DNA from: Toxonevra muliebris
Taxonomy: Eukaryota; Arthropoda; Insecta; Diptera; Pallopteridae
Direction: 5' to 3'
Length of the DNA stretch: 64,000 nucleotides
NCBI GenBank assembly: GCA_963691655.1
Contig: OY829330.1
Coordinates: 15,472,815-15,536,814, forward strand
The first letter of the stretch is position 1. Each line of letters starts with the position of its first letter. A program made the position numbers and the translations under genes. The notes beneath the pieces were generated by a model that saw nothing but the letters and a program-made list of their open reading frames with translations, did not search any database and was not told the DNA's origin. Shown in pieces: positions 36,001 to 44,160 of this stretch.

Positions 36001-37484
36001 CGATTTATTACTTTTTGGTACCAAAGTATTCAATTGTAACCGTGGTAACTATTGTAACTACATCAGAATAGCCCGGTAAATATACTCGTATATCAATTAC
36101 TTAATTAAATATGTGGGATTTAAAAAAAAAAAAATATTTTTTAGGAGTTCTAGTTTTTTTTTTTTTTTTTTTGCAAAATAGATATTCAAAAAACATAAAC
36201 GTTAAATTCCGTAAAATTTATTTGCCTTCTTACGAAAAATGGCGTTGCAACGGTTCTGTGAAGAGTTCTAAATCTCTCGTTGTCTCTAAGATGTCTAAGT
36301 TATATCCTCTCAAAAATTCAAGTACTAAATAGGGTTAAAAATTATCCTGTACGACGATCCACTCTAATGTGTGTAACAAATGATTTCAGAGAAAAATAAA
36401 TGTTCAGTATATAGGGGAATCCGACACACCCCATTGTCTCAAGAACGGAAAGACTTGCCGAGGTGCCGTATATATTGTTGGACACGTTATTATTCAGTAA
36501 CACTTTTGTATGAATTAAACATTTTTTCATTTATTTTTGACACTGTTACAGGGTATTCAATATTTAGTCAAATGCAAAATTTATATTGCTTCAATTTTTA
36601 TGTACCATTAACTTTAAGTAAAATCTTTTAATGCTAAAAAGCGGTAAGCAGTTTTGATAAATTAATGATTAGTTAAATTAGAAAATTAAAAAAATTTTAA
36701 AAAATTATTAAGTTTTTTTTTTAAGTGCAATAATTTAAAATAAATGAATAGGGGCAAGCCCGACCTACGCTAAATTGAATTAAATAAACTCATGTTTTCC
36801 TATGGTATGTAAGTTGGTCAAGATTGTGTTTTTGTATTTATACGGTTTACAAGGCTTACGAAACCAACTAATATAAAAAAATGATTTCAAAAACTTTAAG
36901 TTTTCTTCAATTTTTCTTTGGAAAAGGCAAGGATGTCGGAATCATCTCGGGGGAGTAAGCCGCATAGTTTCACTTTCAGAAAAATGATTTTAGCGAAAAA
37001 ACGGTAAGACATAAATCAAAGTTTAATATAAGAAAAGGTTGATATATTTAATGTACTACCAAAACAATACCAAAAATATTGAGTTACATATTTATTTAAA
37101 AATTTTATGAGACAAAATATAAAAGGGTGTCTCTTTCACCTCATCTTCCCTTATATATGTACATATTTATACTTACCGATTTGCAATTGCCCGTTGTCGC
37201 TGCACATATGTTGGATATTCAAAGTCCAAGTATTTCCATTCATAAACTACTTTGAATGAACTTGGTTTTTGTGGAATCGTAACTGTGGATGATATAGGGC
37301 TTTGCGCTATTGTAGTTTCATTGTAAATATTATAGCCAAGGCTTAAAGGTGACAAAAAATTGTAGTTGCTGTTACGCTGTTGCTGATGTTGCACTGCTGC
37401 GTGCGAATAATTTGTGCAATAATACAATAATGATATTTGCAATGGTAATAGAAATAACCAATTGCAATTTTGTACATTATTCAT
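21089..37484 (-). CDS. yellow-h: Yellow-family secreted protein (yellow-h-like), three coding exons
   Basis: CDS join on the minus strand: 37,177-37,484, 21,676-22,354, 21,089-21,607 (1,506 bases, 501 codons). Junctions are canonical: donor CG|GTAAGT at 37,176 joins acceptor TTTATAG|CGAA at 22,354, restoring one Arg codon (NREFIPEN); donor AAG|GTAGTA at 21,675 joins TTTTAG|GAG at 21,607. The product belongs to the major royal jelly/yellow family, secreted six-bladed beta-propellers linked in insects to cuticle pigmentation and related roles. Residues 1-30 hold a hydrophobic signal-like segment (WLFLLPLQISLLYYC). Family marks are EWKYLDFEYP, LWLIDSG, VTDVWRFGIVVY, FQWLDGVFGMSL, YFHPMAS and IGCWDT, with conserved Cys residues. 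Memory of Drosophila paralogues favours yellow-h, mainly from WKYLDFEYPTYVQRQRAI and the C-terminal EGQCY; family membership is near certain and orthology moderate. A TCAGTC initiator-like motif lies near 37,579 on the minus strand. No stop or frameshift is seen. Confidence 0.85.
22355..22759. other. Intron 1 of the yellow gene, 3' end
   Basis: Non-coding DNA next to the splice acceptor. Short frames only; nothing recognised. Confidence 0.6.
22760..23175. repeat. AT-rich self-complementary repeat block
   Basis: About 400 bp built from variants of TTTTTCAAATTGAT and its complement, such as AATTTGATAA, TTATCAATTTG and AACAAATTTTT. The composition changes sharply near 23,165 (AACAAACAGCGG). It resembles a degenerate short-period repeat or a foldback element. 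A different block of the same style is at 41,940-42,235. Confidence 0.45.
23176..23620. other. Intron segment, nothing recognised
   Basis: Plus-strand frames at 23,153-23,338 and 23,322-23,570 show no family resemblance. They may include upstream parts of the pseudogene that follows. Confidence 0.35.
23623..25186 (+). pseudogene. Multi-exon pseudogene of a repetitive arthropod protein family
   Basis: Several plus-strand blocks read as exons divided by gt...ag introns. Block 1, 23,623-23,769: IVIEQPELFELLTQ, then an amber codon, then VQVLYEKC and a GTAAGT donor. Block 2, 23,941-24,396: SLEDLLQQSSQGRSLI, YIAINYLTQIVTLFPKE, KAPKGKIY and, after a frame change, FNQLRSLKNSRLL, with a GTAAAT donor. 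Block 3, 24,490-24,670: CTWGKIEKQACSSDEI and EWKHFKSPLGFKL, interrupted by TAA, with donor GTAAGT. Block 4, 24,727 on: INLYFKTLHTEAC. Block 5, 24,858 on: YATILYLLHAVLVPTSNI and YFDGVKYKF. From memory this matches an uncharacterised protein type highly expanded in aphids and other arthropods (alpha-helical N-terminus, 'PKGKLY' block, 'PLGYKL' block, 'YFDGTLYKF' block). Function is unknown. Retained introns mean it did not arrive by retroposition. It lies in opposite orientation inside intron 1 of the yellow gene. At least three in-frame stops make it non-functional. Confidence 0.6.
25431..27130 (-). mobile_element. Jockey-type LINE, 5'-truncated
   Basis: A non-LTR retrotransposon lacking ORF1 and endonuclease. 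It ends at a poly(A) tail seen as a T-run at 25,431-25,442. The 3' untranslated part (25,443-25,575) includes a block shared with 19,664-19,745. It lies in the same orientation as the host yellow gene, inside its first intron. Confidence 0.8.
25579..26934 (-). pseudogene. LINE reverse transcriptase (frameshifted)
   Basis: The minus strand reads the reverse-transcriptase domain in three frames: 26,206-26,934, 25,912-26,215 and 25,579-25,872. Visible in order are LDKIHAAFLKSLLP, KIIPIPKPTNEYRPIAILPF, the catalytic Asp in LLDHSKAFDTVYH, YADDVQLY (both catalytic Asp intact, about 26,155-26,170 in the next frame), LNGLCLNPNKTKCLVI, and the C-terminal LYGCEIYANSD and LYNNIARYIYGL. Sequence style and the lack of an RNase H domain fit the Jockey/CR1 group. 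Weak coding similarity continues upstream to about 27,130 (GSKQTWKQIRNIGIG). Frameshifts near 26,210 and 25,890 make it inactive. Confidence 0.85.
27131..28840. other. Intron segment with CTACACACG repeats
   Basis: No gene. The motif CTACACACG occurs four times (about 27,659, 27,711, 27,790 and 28,323). Sequences rich in TTGTGCAAGCTT and its complement lie near 27,735 and 28,290, suggesting a degenerate inverted-repeat element of about 0.7 kb (27,655-28,345). Its ends could not be fixed. Confidence 0.4.
29562..29645 (+). repeat. 12-bp minisatellite, seven units
   Basis: Seven units of GGTAAGTATTMA (variants GGTGAGTATTAA, GGTAAGTATGAA, AGTAAGTATTAA, AATAAGTATTCA). Every strong unit contains G|GTAAGT, the consensus 5' splice-donor sequence, on the plus strand. 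It lies in the untranslated leader of the LOA-type LINE. Confidence 0.9.
30232..30661 (+). pseudogene. C-terminus of LOA-type ORF2 (RNase H end and CCHC tail)
   Basis: In one frame GPEPVLSLSSTAIKTTI, NEWVDSTHN, a TAA, then AILPVISKRLADFLLSLNRKSCRQLL; a shift near 30,435 leads to GLRASAFCASCGFEEECEETADHFLRVC and ends with SGRFKE and a stop. The CX2C...H-X4-C tail after RNase H is typical of LOA- and I-related LINEs. The reverse transcriptase is absent. Confidence 0.75.
31097..31956 (+). pseudogene. Harbinger-associated Myb/SANT protein, decayed
   Basis: Possible exon 1 is ATGGAAACATCTCAG, then TGA, then GAAAA|GTAAGT at 31,097-31,120. Exon 2 (31,197-31,383) encodes the trihelix-like DNA-binding region: HIAKQLQCYIAYVKTHPELL, then RRIQEMWEDVPTNLNARKG and PIKWKEV. 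Exon 3 (from about 31,433) reads TGKLKETAA, an amber codon, LNLKAEQIQTGRGPKPADL and TLGMIAVEGI. Exon 4 (31,741-31,956) ends with SQQLVDVVLKHIKKREEQQK and LAKLVEGLLTLKKS plus stop, a predicted coiled coil. In Harbinger transposons such a protein brings the nuclease to element DNA; here stops in exons 1 and 3 disable it. Confidence 0.7.
32361..33095. repeat. Foldback/MITE-like repeat with tRNA-like motif, copy A
   Basis: The left 170 bp (32,361-32,530) form an inverted repeat with 35,195-35,362. The rest matches 34,745-35,115 in direct orientation, including GAATGACCTACTAGG-type and GGAGCCAAAA-type segments. Near its right end the minus strand carries a tRNA B-box-like motif (complement of GAATGAACC at about 33,055). 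The right terminal arm is missing. Confidence 0.6.
33262..33495 (+). repeat. Duplicated ~230-bp block, copy 1
   Basis: Matches 46,290-46,525 in the same orientation, starting at TTTGACAATTGGGAAAACAT and ending at ACATTATTTATAC. The Jockey fragment follows directly. Its identity is unknown. Confidence 0.75.
33511..34435 (+). pseudogene. Jockey-type LINE fragment: end of ORF1 and start of endonuclease
   Basis: ORF1 end, 33,511-33,955: zinc-knuckle-like CQQLGH and CIKCAGEHHTKQC (one Cys of the first knuckle is missing), a basic linker, a frame change near 33,765, then a coiled coil (LMVLLRSIQNSITQLSERVD) ending IHHV and TAA. ORF2 starts at the ATG at 33,948, overlapping the ORF1 stop by 8 bases, an arrangement common in Jockey elements. 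It encodes the N-terminus of an APE-type endonuclease: WNANGLNQRAQELEIFL, IALISETHF, ARGGTALFI, YCPLRH; after a shift near 34,315, FIIGGDFNVKHTAWGS. The sequence breaks off at 34,435, before reverse transcriptase. Inactive. Confidence 0.8.
34436..34744. other. AT-rich segment between the LINE fragment and repeat copy B
   Basis: Contains several CCTCA/TGAGG-type short repeats with A-runs (34,470-34,610). Nothing coding. Confidence 0.4.
34745..35362. repeat. Foldback/MITE-like repeat with tRNA-like motif, copy B
   Basis: Left part matches 32,510-32,615 directly (ACACTTTTCCTCC); right arm 35,195-35,362 is the inverted partner of 32,361-32,530. In between is a small GGCTCC/GGAGCC hairpin (35,046-35,063) and, on the minus strand, the perfect B-box GGTTCAATCCC (complement at about 35,121-35,131). 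The left terminal arm is missing. Confidence 0.6.
35363..37176. other. Right end of the Harbinger-like element and intron sequence up to exon 1
   Basis: No gene. Contains the element right inverted repeat (to 36,076), a run of about 20 T at 36,152-36,171, and non-repetitive AT-rich DNA up to the splice donor of the yellow gene at 37,176. The frame at 36,380-36,631 is not supported. Confidence 0.5.
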
Positions 37485-38157
37485 AATTATTGCAAAACAA
37501 TTTCGTCTTTCTTTTTTATATATATGTAAATATTAAGCGAATTTTGCGCACGCGCCACTTCTACAGTTCGGTATTGACTGACATTGTTGCATGCTATTTT
37601 GATACATATTTAAAACATAAATTTTATATCTAAGCTTTTTTTTTTTTATTGAAAGTACCATTAACACAAATTACCAAGTAATCGTAGTTGTGTACAGAGC
37701 CAATAAATTTGAAACAACAACAAACAATTTCAAGACCAATTCATGTCTAACACGTTTGCTGTTGCTTTGGTTTTTTACTGTATGATTCCTAATGGTATTT
37801 TTATGTTCATATTACACAATCTCTACTCACTAATCGAATATTGGGTAATATACAGCTTTGGTCAATGAAATAGCAGTGACGGGTGAAAATGTTTCATGGC
37901 ACGTAAACAATATTTTTTTGTGATATATTTATATGATGTATAGATATGAATAATAGGTTGAAGTTTTTTATACTTGAAAGAAAAATAGTATGTACCTCAA
38001 AGGTTTTGAAAAATTATAAAAAATGAAGACTCTCACAACCCATGATTTAGCCGGTCAACAAAAATAGAAACAATATTTTGGTAACAACTTTTATGCTTCT
38101 ACTAATTAACTTTAAAATTTATTAAAATAATTCATCGGGAAGCATATAGTCAACTAA
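37485..38157. other. Upstream region of the yellow gene
   Basis: Should contain the promoter on the minus strand. The initiator-like TCAGTC (complement of 37,576-37,581) lies 95 bases upstream of the start codon. A TATAAA exists at about 37,623-37,628 but is too far (about 49 bases) from that initiator. No firm promoter call is possible. Confidence 0.4.
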
Positions 38158-40739
38158 GGCCGTTCGTCCACTTTTGCAATACGATTCCAATGCAACATCT
38201 ATTCGATATCGCACTGGTGTCTGACGCTAAGAAATTAATGAGAGCTCATCCATTTATAAAATCGCAATGCAACAGTCGCCAAAGTGTTGCGTGAGTGCTG
38301 GCATAGTCATTTTTTGTGCAACTTTCTTGAGATCATTTTATTTAGGAAGACCAGCGCCTTAGCAATTATGTCTTAACAAAAAACTGTGGCAGCGGCTAAA
38401 AGCCACCAATGATAACACTGTGCTCGAATTAAAAAAAAAATTGGTAGCAAACGGGAGACATACAGTTTCTAACTAATTTGGGGTGAAGGAATTCAGTGGT
38501 CATAACGGTTTTTCTACGTATCAGCAGCGTTTCATACAAAGAAAATTTTTAAAGTTTTATACTACGAAGTTACATGTTCCTCTTCCTATTGCTGTGAAAA
38601 TTTGTAGCGGGGGGTCTTTGAGCATGAAAAAACTGAATCTGGCATTCATTTGCCGAAAAAAATAATTTTTGACAAACCTTCCATACAAAAAACCGTCGTA
38701 AACCCCCAAAATGGGAAAATTTGTATGGGAGATGCCTCAATTTTACATCGAAATAACTTTTTGAAGTGTAACTTTTTTAGCGAGAGTAATCGGAAATTTT
38801 GCAACGGAAATCGTTTTGTTGTTGCACTCATACGAAACTAATAAGAATCGAAGTTATGCTGTTAGTGTTTCGCGAACGAGGTCATATGGGGATCGGCTAC
38901 ATAGAGAGTCGACTTATATGCAGAGTCGAATTCTCTCAGTTTTATCTCATGTGCTTTATTGAGAGAGCCGAATAAGTTACCTGTGCTCAGTGTTACCATA
39001 TTTTTTTGGGCAAAAACTGTAAAAAGTAAACAAAACACTGTATTTTGGAAAAAAACTGTAACCTATAAAAACGAAAAAAAACTAGAGTTTGTAATTTGAA
39101 AAGTTTTTCAGTCACTTGCCCATCATTCAACTACACATAATATAATACTTTCCGCATGTTTGGGAGATGCTAATACAATAACGGCGCAAAATATAGAAAA
39201 AAAAAGTTCGCTAATTAGGCATGATTCGGAAATAAAAAACAAACGAACATAAAAATGTTGTATTAATATTAAACCAGTTCTTATAACACTTTCAGCCAAA
39301 AAAAAATTAAGTTATTTGATTTGCGTTATTTATCATAACGACAACAACTATCAGTCATCAGACTATTTTTGTTTGAAAAAACTAGCGTTTAACTGGTGTC
39401 AGATTCTACTCGCAAAAATGCTCTGAAATAGTTAAAATTAATTTATTGAAATAAATATGTAATAATATTAATAAAAATAAAAACTGATTACTTTAGAGTT
39501 AAGTAAAATAAGTCAATAAAAAAAGAAACAAATTCATTTAAAAATGTGTAAAACAAATATATGTTATTATTAATAAGAAACACGAAATAACATTCTTGTT
39601 ATGACCACTTAAAAAATTAAATAAACATTTCTGGGTCCAATTTTTTGAGTAGTCATAGTTCACCAATAGTCAATACAACAATTTTAAAAACTCTCAAAAT
39701 GGTTTCATCAATTTCTTGTACATTTCTCTTGATGCCACAAAATTTTTTCGTTTAATAATTTTTTTTAAGTAAGTCTTTTTCCAGCTAATTTTCGAATTTT
39801 AGTTTTGTTAGTATTAATTTAGGGAAATATTCTTTCCACATTTTGCTACCTGCAAGTGCTACCCTGAAATACAATTACATTTTTATGATAACTAAAACAT
39901 ATTTATATTTATAGCGGAACTTTCCTTTCTTGTGTTATATACGTATACTACGTAGTGTTTGTGCCAATAAGTGTAGAAAGTATCAACAGAAGAAAAGCAA
40001 CAACAAAATAGAGAGAAGAAGACTGCAAGAACTTCAACGGAATTTGTTATAAATGTTTTCTAATAATTTTCAAATAAACAATAAAGTTTCACTTTTACTG
40101 TGAGTGCCTACAGACACATAACTTTTTGTTGTATGAAAAGCTGCTGATACGGAGCAAAACGGTTATCATCACTGAATTCCTTGACGCCGAATTAGTAAGA
40201 AACGGTATTTCTATCGTTTGCTACATTTTATGACTAGCACAGTGTAATTAGTCGGCTAGACTTGCAGAAAAACTTAACATTTTAAATTGAATAATTTTAT
40301 ATTTAAAAAAAAGTGTTTAAATGTAAAAATTACTTAAAAATTCATGGCAGGCCATTTCAAGCTGACACTTTTCGGTCAATTTTACCGCGGCGCTAGTGGT
40401 AGGAAGCTGGCTCTGAGGTTATCGTCGCGTGAAAAATGTAAACAAATAGTCTGTACACCTTTTTTATGTGGTGTGCAAATAACAATAGAAAACTATGTTA
40501 TTACTGAATAAATGCTGAATTATTGCTGGAATAAATGCCCTTTTATTTTTATTGTTTTATATGCATGCATTCATTTGTTTTTTTTTTTTTGCAAATATTT
40601 TTTTATAATAAAAATATATCAGCACTAAACTTTCATTAGATGTGGTTGACATCTTCTATGCAACTGGCTAAGTAACTTCAGCACAACCTGTTGCAGACAA
40701 ATTGCGTTAAAATTGCATTGCAAAAGTGGACAAACGGTC
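38158..40739. mobile_element. TAA-flanked inverted-repeat DNA transposon (Harbinger-like), no intact gene
   Basis: A 2,582-bp element. The left end GGCCGTTCGTCCACTTTTGC and the right end, whose complement starts GACCGTTTGTCCACTTTTGC, form inverted repeats of about 30 bp with weaker similarity to about 45 bp. TAA flanks both ends (38,155-38,157 and 40,740-40,742), as in PIF/Harbinger. No transposase could be recognised on either strand. The 60-codon frames at 38,483-38,841 are unsupported and overlap each other on opposite strands. It may be non-autonomous or heavily decayed. Confidence 0.7.
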
Positions 40740-40742
40740 TAA

Positions 40743-41466
40743 GCCTCCGCACATCCTTTGAATAGTCACCTGCAATTCTGTTATCGCTGGAGCTGACAGA
40801 TCCTCCAAAATTGTCAACACTTTAATTTTAGCGCACGATCAAAGTCAGCTGATTGAGTAGCAAGTTGACTTGACAAAAATTTGGGAAAAATATTGACTGC
40901 CTTTAAGCGTAAACATTTCTTTAAAATTTAAAACGGAAATAAAGTATAAATATGGAAAACATTAGTTAAACACCTTAACTAAATAAATGGTTCCTACTAC
41001 TACTTTTTTCATAATTGTGTGTTTTTGTACAATTGTGCAATGTTTTGTTCACGTGCAATTTTATATAAATTCTAACAATTGTGTTTGTGTTTTATGGAAT
41101 ATTACTTTTTCAGTGCAAGCGATTGCAAATGCCAAGTTATTGACAAAAGTATTAAGAATAATGCGTTATTAAAACCTTTTGCCCGTTTTTGCCCGATTTA
41201 AAAATTTTTGGAGTTTCTGAATTGCAACACGAAGAAATGCTTAGAGTTTGACAAGAGAGTAGTCGTAAAAATAATGTTGTTTTCGATTTGGTTTTTAAAA
41301 AAAGAATAACAATGAACTCATTGGTTTCGTTATCAAAAACCAGCTGGACTGCAACAAAATATTGAATCGGTTTATAGAAAAACACCCAAAGTGGGTTTCT
41401 ACATGCTTTATTATTACAATTAATGATAAATATTATGAAAAACCATATTGAAGTAAAATTGGACGA
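40743..41466. other. Non-coding stretch
   Basis: No gene recognised. Weak frame fragments at 41,165-41,240 might belong to the relic that follows. Confidence 0.4.
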
Positions 41467-41846
41467 ACTCAGCTCAGTTATGCAGAAGCAAAGGACCAAT
41501 TGAAGAGAAAGCTAGTAACTGATCTCTCTTCGGAGCAAAACCACAATATTGATTTAATGGTTCATGCTACTACAATTGCGGCTAAAAAATCAGAGAGGAA
41601 AGATTTGGCGTTTGCTGTAAAAGAGAGTACGTCTTCTCCAACAAGGCCAAGCAAGATAAGAAAACTATCTTTCGAACAAAGCAAGTTAGATCCGCTTCCT
41701 CCTCAAGAAGCCTTAGCTTTTTTACTTAAAAACGACTTAAGTAAAAGACAATATGTTAATATGGTATGAGGTTACTTAGGAAAGAAATAAATTGTGATAT
41801 ATATCCGAACTATAACGAAATAATTAAATTCAAGCAATAACAATAA
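41467..41846 (+). pseudogene. Relic of an uncharacterised repetitive arthropod protein
   Basis: The open part reads YAEAKDQLKRKLVTDLSS, then a Lys/Ser-rich linker with a nuclear-localisation-like cluster (RPSKIRKLS), then EALAFLLKNDLSKRQYVNM. A frame change at about 41,765 is followed at once by RLLRKEINCDIYPNYNEI and a stop. The block 'LLL..LSK.QY...R........YP.Y..I' is one I remember from uncharacterised, highly repeated proteins in aphids, mites and other arthropods; no function is known. The change of frame with no lost sequence indicates a small indel, so this copy is probably dead. Confidence 0.45.
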
Positions 41847-41939
41847 TAGATTAAGTATATGAATTATGGGTGATATATCAATGAATTTACGAGAGAAGTG
41901 ACCCGCATTTTAAACTGTTTCGCTCATAACGGCTTATTA

Positions 41940-42235
41940 GAAGCATTTTACAATATTTTACGAAATTTTTTTTTTTGCTTTTTTGGAATTGAAATTTAAT
42001 TCCAAGAAAGTACTTGATCACAATTAAATATTAAATTCCTTTCTATTCAATTGCATTTTCAATTCCTTTAAGGAAGCGATATATTTTTAATTACAAAATA
42101 CAATTTCCTGTAATGGAATCGAAAATTTTTACAATTCCATTACTAAGGAATTGAAAACATTAAAGTACCAATTACAATTCCTTGTAATTGGAATGGAGAT
42201 AGAATTTAATTTCTAAAGGAATCATTGCTACCCAA
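41940..42235. repeat. AATTCC-rich degenerate repeat block
   Basis: Repeated short motifs GGAATTG, CAATTCC and AATTGGAAT on both strands over about 300 bp, giving many possible short hairpins. Similar in style to 22,760-23,175, but with a different core. Confidence 0.5.
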
Positions 42236-42893
42236 CTCTGCATACATATATCCAAATTAACTATATATGAAGAGTAGGCGTGGAAGTTGACCGATTTTTT
42301 CTGTTTTCGGTATTGTTGAATTTTTCGAGAAAATATATCTACTCACCAAATTTTAGCTTTCTATCTATATCTATACTTTACAAGATACATGCATTTCGAG
42401 ATTAGCAGTATATGGGAAGTGGGAGTGGCACTTATCCGATTTTGCCCATTTATACATTTTATCATGAATATGGTACCAGAAGTATATATGTATACTTTCA
42501 GCCAAATATCTATTTTCTACGACTTTATGCGAAAACAAAACGGTTTGTGGACCATAGTGCAGCGTTAGCAAATTTACAAAAACACGTATTAATCCAAGAG
42601 GAGTTGAAGTAGAACCTTCAAAGTTCATAACGTTTCTTTAAATCATATTTAGCTTTTTCTGCATTTTAATTTCTTGGATTTTAAGGCCTGCTCACACCCA
42701 AAATGGCAAAGTCAAATGTGCCAAAAGTACCCCATTTTACCCTATATCGAAAAAATTAAGACTGTGGCTCTTGGATTGGCTAATGGCGGATATTTTGTAG
42801 ACAAATTACTATTATGAGGGGTTTTTTGGTTCATATGGTTCTGAATCAACGATGGCCACACGAATACCACTACAATATGTGTGCTTTCACTTA
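42236..42893. other. Non-coding stretch
   Basis: Nothing recognised on either strand; short frames only. Confidence 0.4.
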
Positions 42894-43209
42894 GGCTGTG
42901 GTTATATTGCGAGTATACTCGGCGAACACCATGAAATTGTTGTTGCACCGAAAACAAAGAGAGAGTCTGTACTCCATCTCACACCAAACACGATATGCTC
43001 GGTGTATTGTACACCGAGCACGCCGAGTATTCACGGTGGCAATGAGTTATTTTACAAAGCAGTATCATTACATATAAAATAGTATTAAACAAACGAGTAT
43101 ATTTTGACAAAAAACAACTCTGCAACGAGCTCAATGTAACCACCTCGACCAAGCACGGGAGAAAATGTTTTGTGTTCGTCGAACACCGAGCACCAATATA
43201 ACCAGGCGC
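42894..43209 (+). mobile_element. Palindrome-rich inverted-repeat element, copy 2 (most complete)
   Basis: 316 bp with inverted ends GGCTGTGGTTATATTG at the left and CAATATAACCAGGCGC at the right; similarity between the arms continues into CGGCGAACAC. Interior as in 18,688-18,988. TTA precedes and TAA follows the element, so the outermost bases may be either part of the inverted repeat or a target site. Confidence 0.75.
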
Positions 43210-43289
43210 TAATACATTTTGTGAGTATGCAATTGAAACTTTTTTGTTTGAAAAAGTTAAAAAAGAAATGAAAATAAAGAAAAGAAAAA

Positions 43290-43940
43290 AAAATGGATGC
43301 GTGCAAGGCACGCAAGATATTTGATGTGTAAACAGTTAAGCCAACTGAATACCATATACATAAGCTCACATATGTATAGCCATATATAGGGATTTGATGT
43401 ATAATATGAAATAAATAAGCGATTTTTTCTGTTTAACATTTTTGCTATTTACAAAGATAAAAAAGTGTTGCCTTTCTAAGGTTAATCTACAAATCAAAAT
43501 TTTTATACATTTATTGAGACCTAGATTCCTTATACTTAATTTTAATCCAATCTAACTAACCGAATGCAAAACCTATCAAACGCCTGTGTTTGCTACAGCG
43601 ACTTCTCTGCTTGTATGGTATAGTCGATCTCCATACGTTTAACACCAACAAATAATTCTGCCACGAATAAATGTACACACACATTTTGTTTTCGTATGTA
43701 CATATATGTGTGAGTAAATTGATCGAAACATCAACAATCAAGCTCCGCTCGTAGTTTAATTTCTCCCTCTCTTCTTCTCTTTGTTGTTTAGAGTAGCACA
43801 GTCATGCCGCGCAGTAGTGTGAGCGAGAGGGGAACTGGACGTTACAGTTATCTTACATCTTACGATACAGTTATTCTTACATTTTACACATTTGAAATTT
43901 TGCCCATACCGTGAGCTAAAATGTTTACACATCAAAAATT
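43290..43940. repeat. Uninterrupted copy of the repeat split by the BEL element
   Basis: Matches 3813-3900, 4365-4529 and 10,606-11,035 in order. At 43,505-43,520 it reads straight through TACATTTATTGAG, where the other copy carries 6.1 kb of BEL plus a CATTT duplication. Function unknown; it contains GCCGCGCAGTAGTGTGAGCG. Confidence 0.8.
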
Positions 43941-44160
43941 AATAATTAAATGAAGTTCAAATATACATAAATAAAAATATGGAAGGGAACAAAAAAACTA
44001 AAGCAAATGTTTAAAACAATTCACAGTCGTTCCAGTAATTATTTAAGTTCAATAATTTCATCGATATTTATTTCATATTCACAGGATTTTATGCGAATTA
44101 AATTTTCTAAATGTTGATCGCTTCACCTATTCCTATATTTACTTTTTATAAATTTTAATT

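Larger units (their letters stand above)
30919..36076. mobile_element. PIF/Harbinger-like DNA transposon with nested insertions
   Basis: Terminal inverted repeats start CCGGGCTATTCT at 30,919 and end with the complement AGAATAGCCCGG at 36,076. The similarity extends imperfectly over about 40 bp into GTTACAATA-type sequence. Both ends are flanked by TAA (30,916-30,918 and 36,077-36,079), the 3-bp target duplication typical of PIF/Harbinger. A Myb/SANT-type gene of the kind carried by this superfamily lies just inside the left end. The nuclease gene was not found. The interior has received foldback repeats and a Jockey fragment, so the original element was shorter. All of it lies in intron 1 of the yellow gene. 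Confidence 0.75.

Noticed and set aside
36380..36631. 83-codon plus-strand frame in the yellow intron
   Set aside because: No family resemblance and no splice or promoter context.
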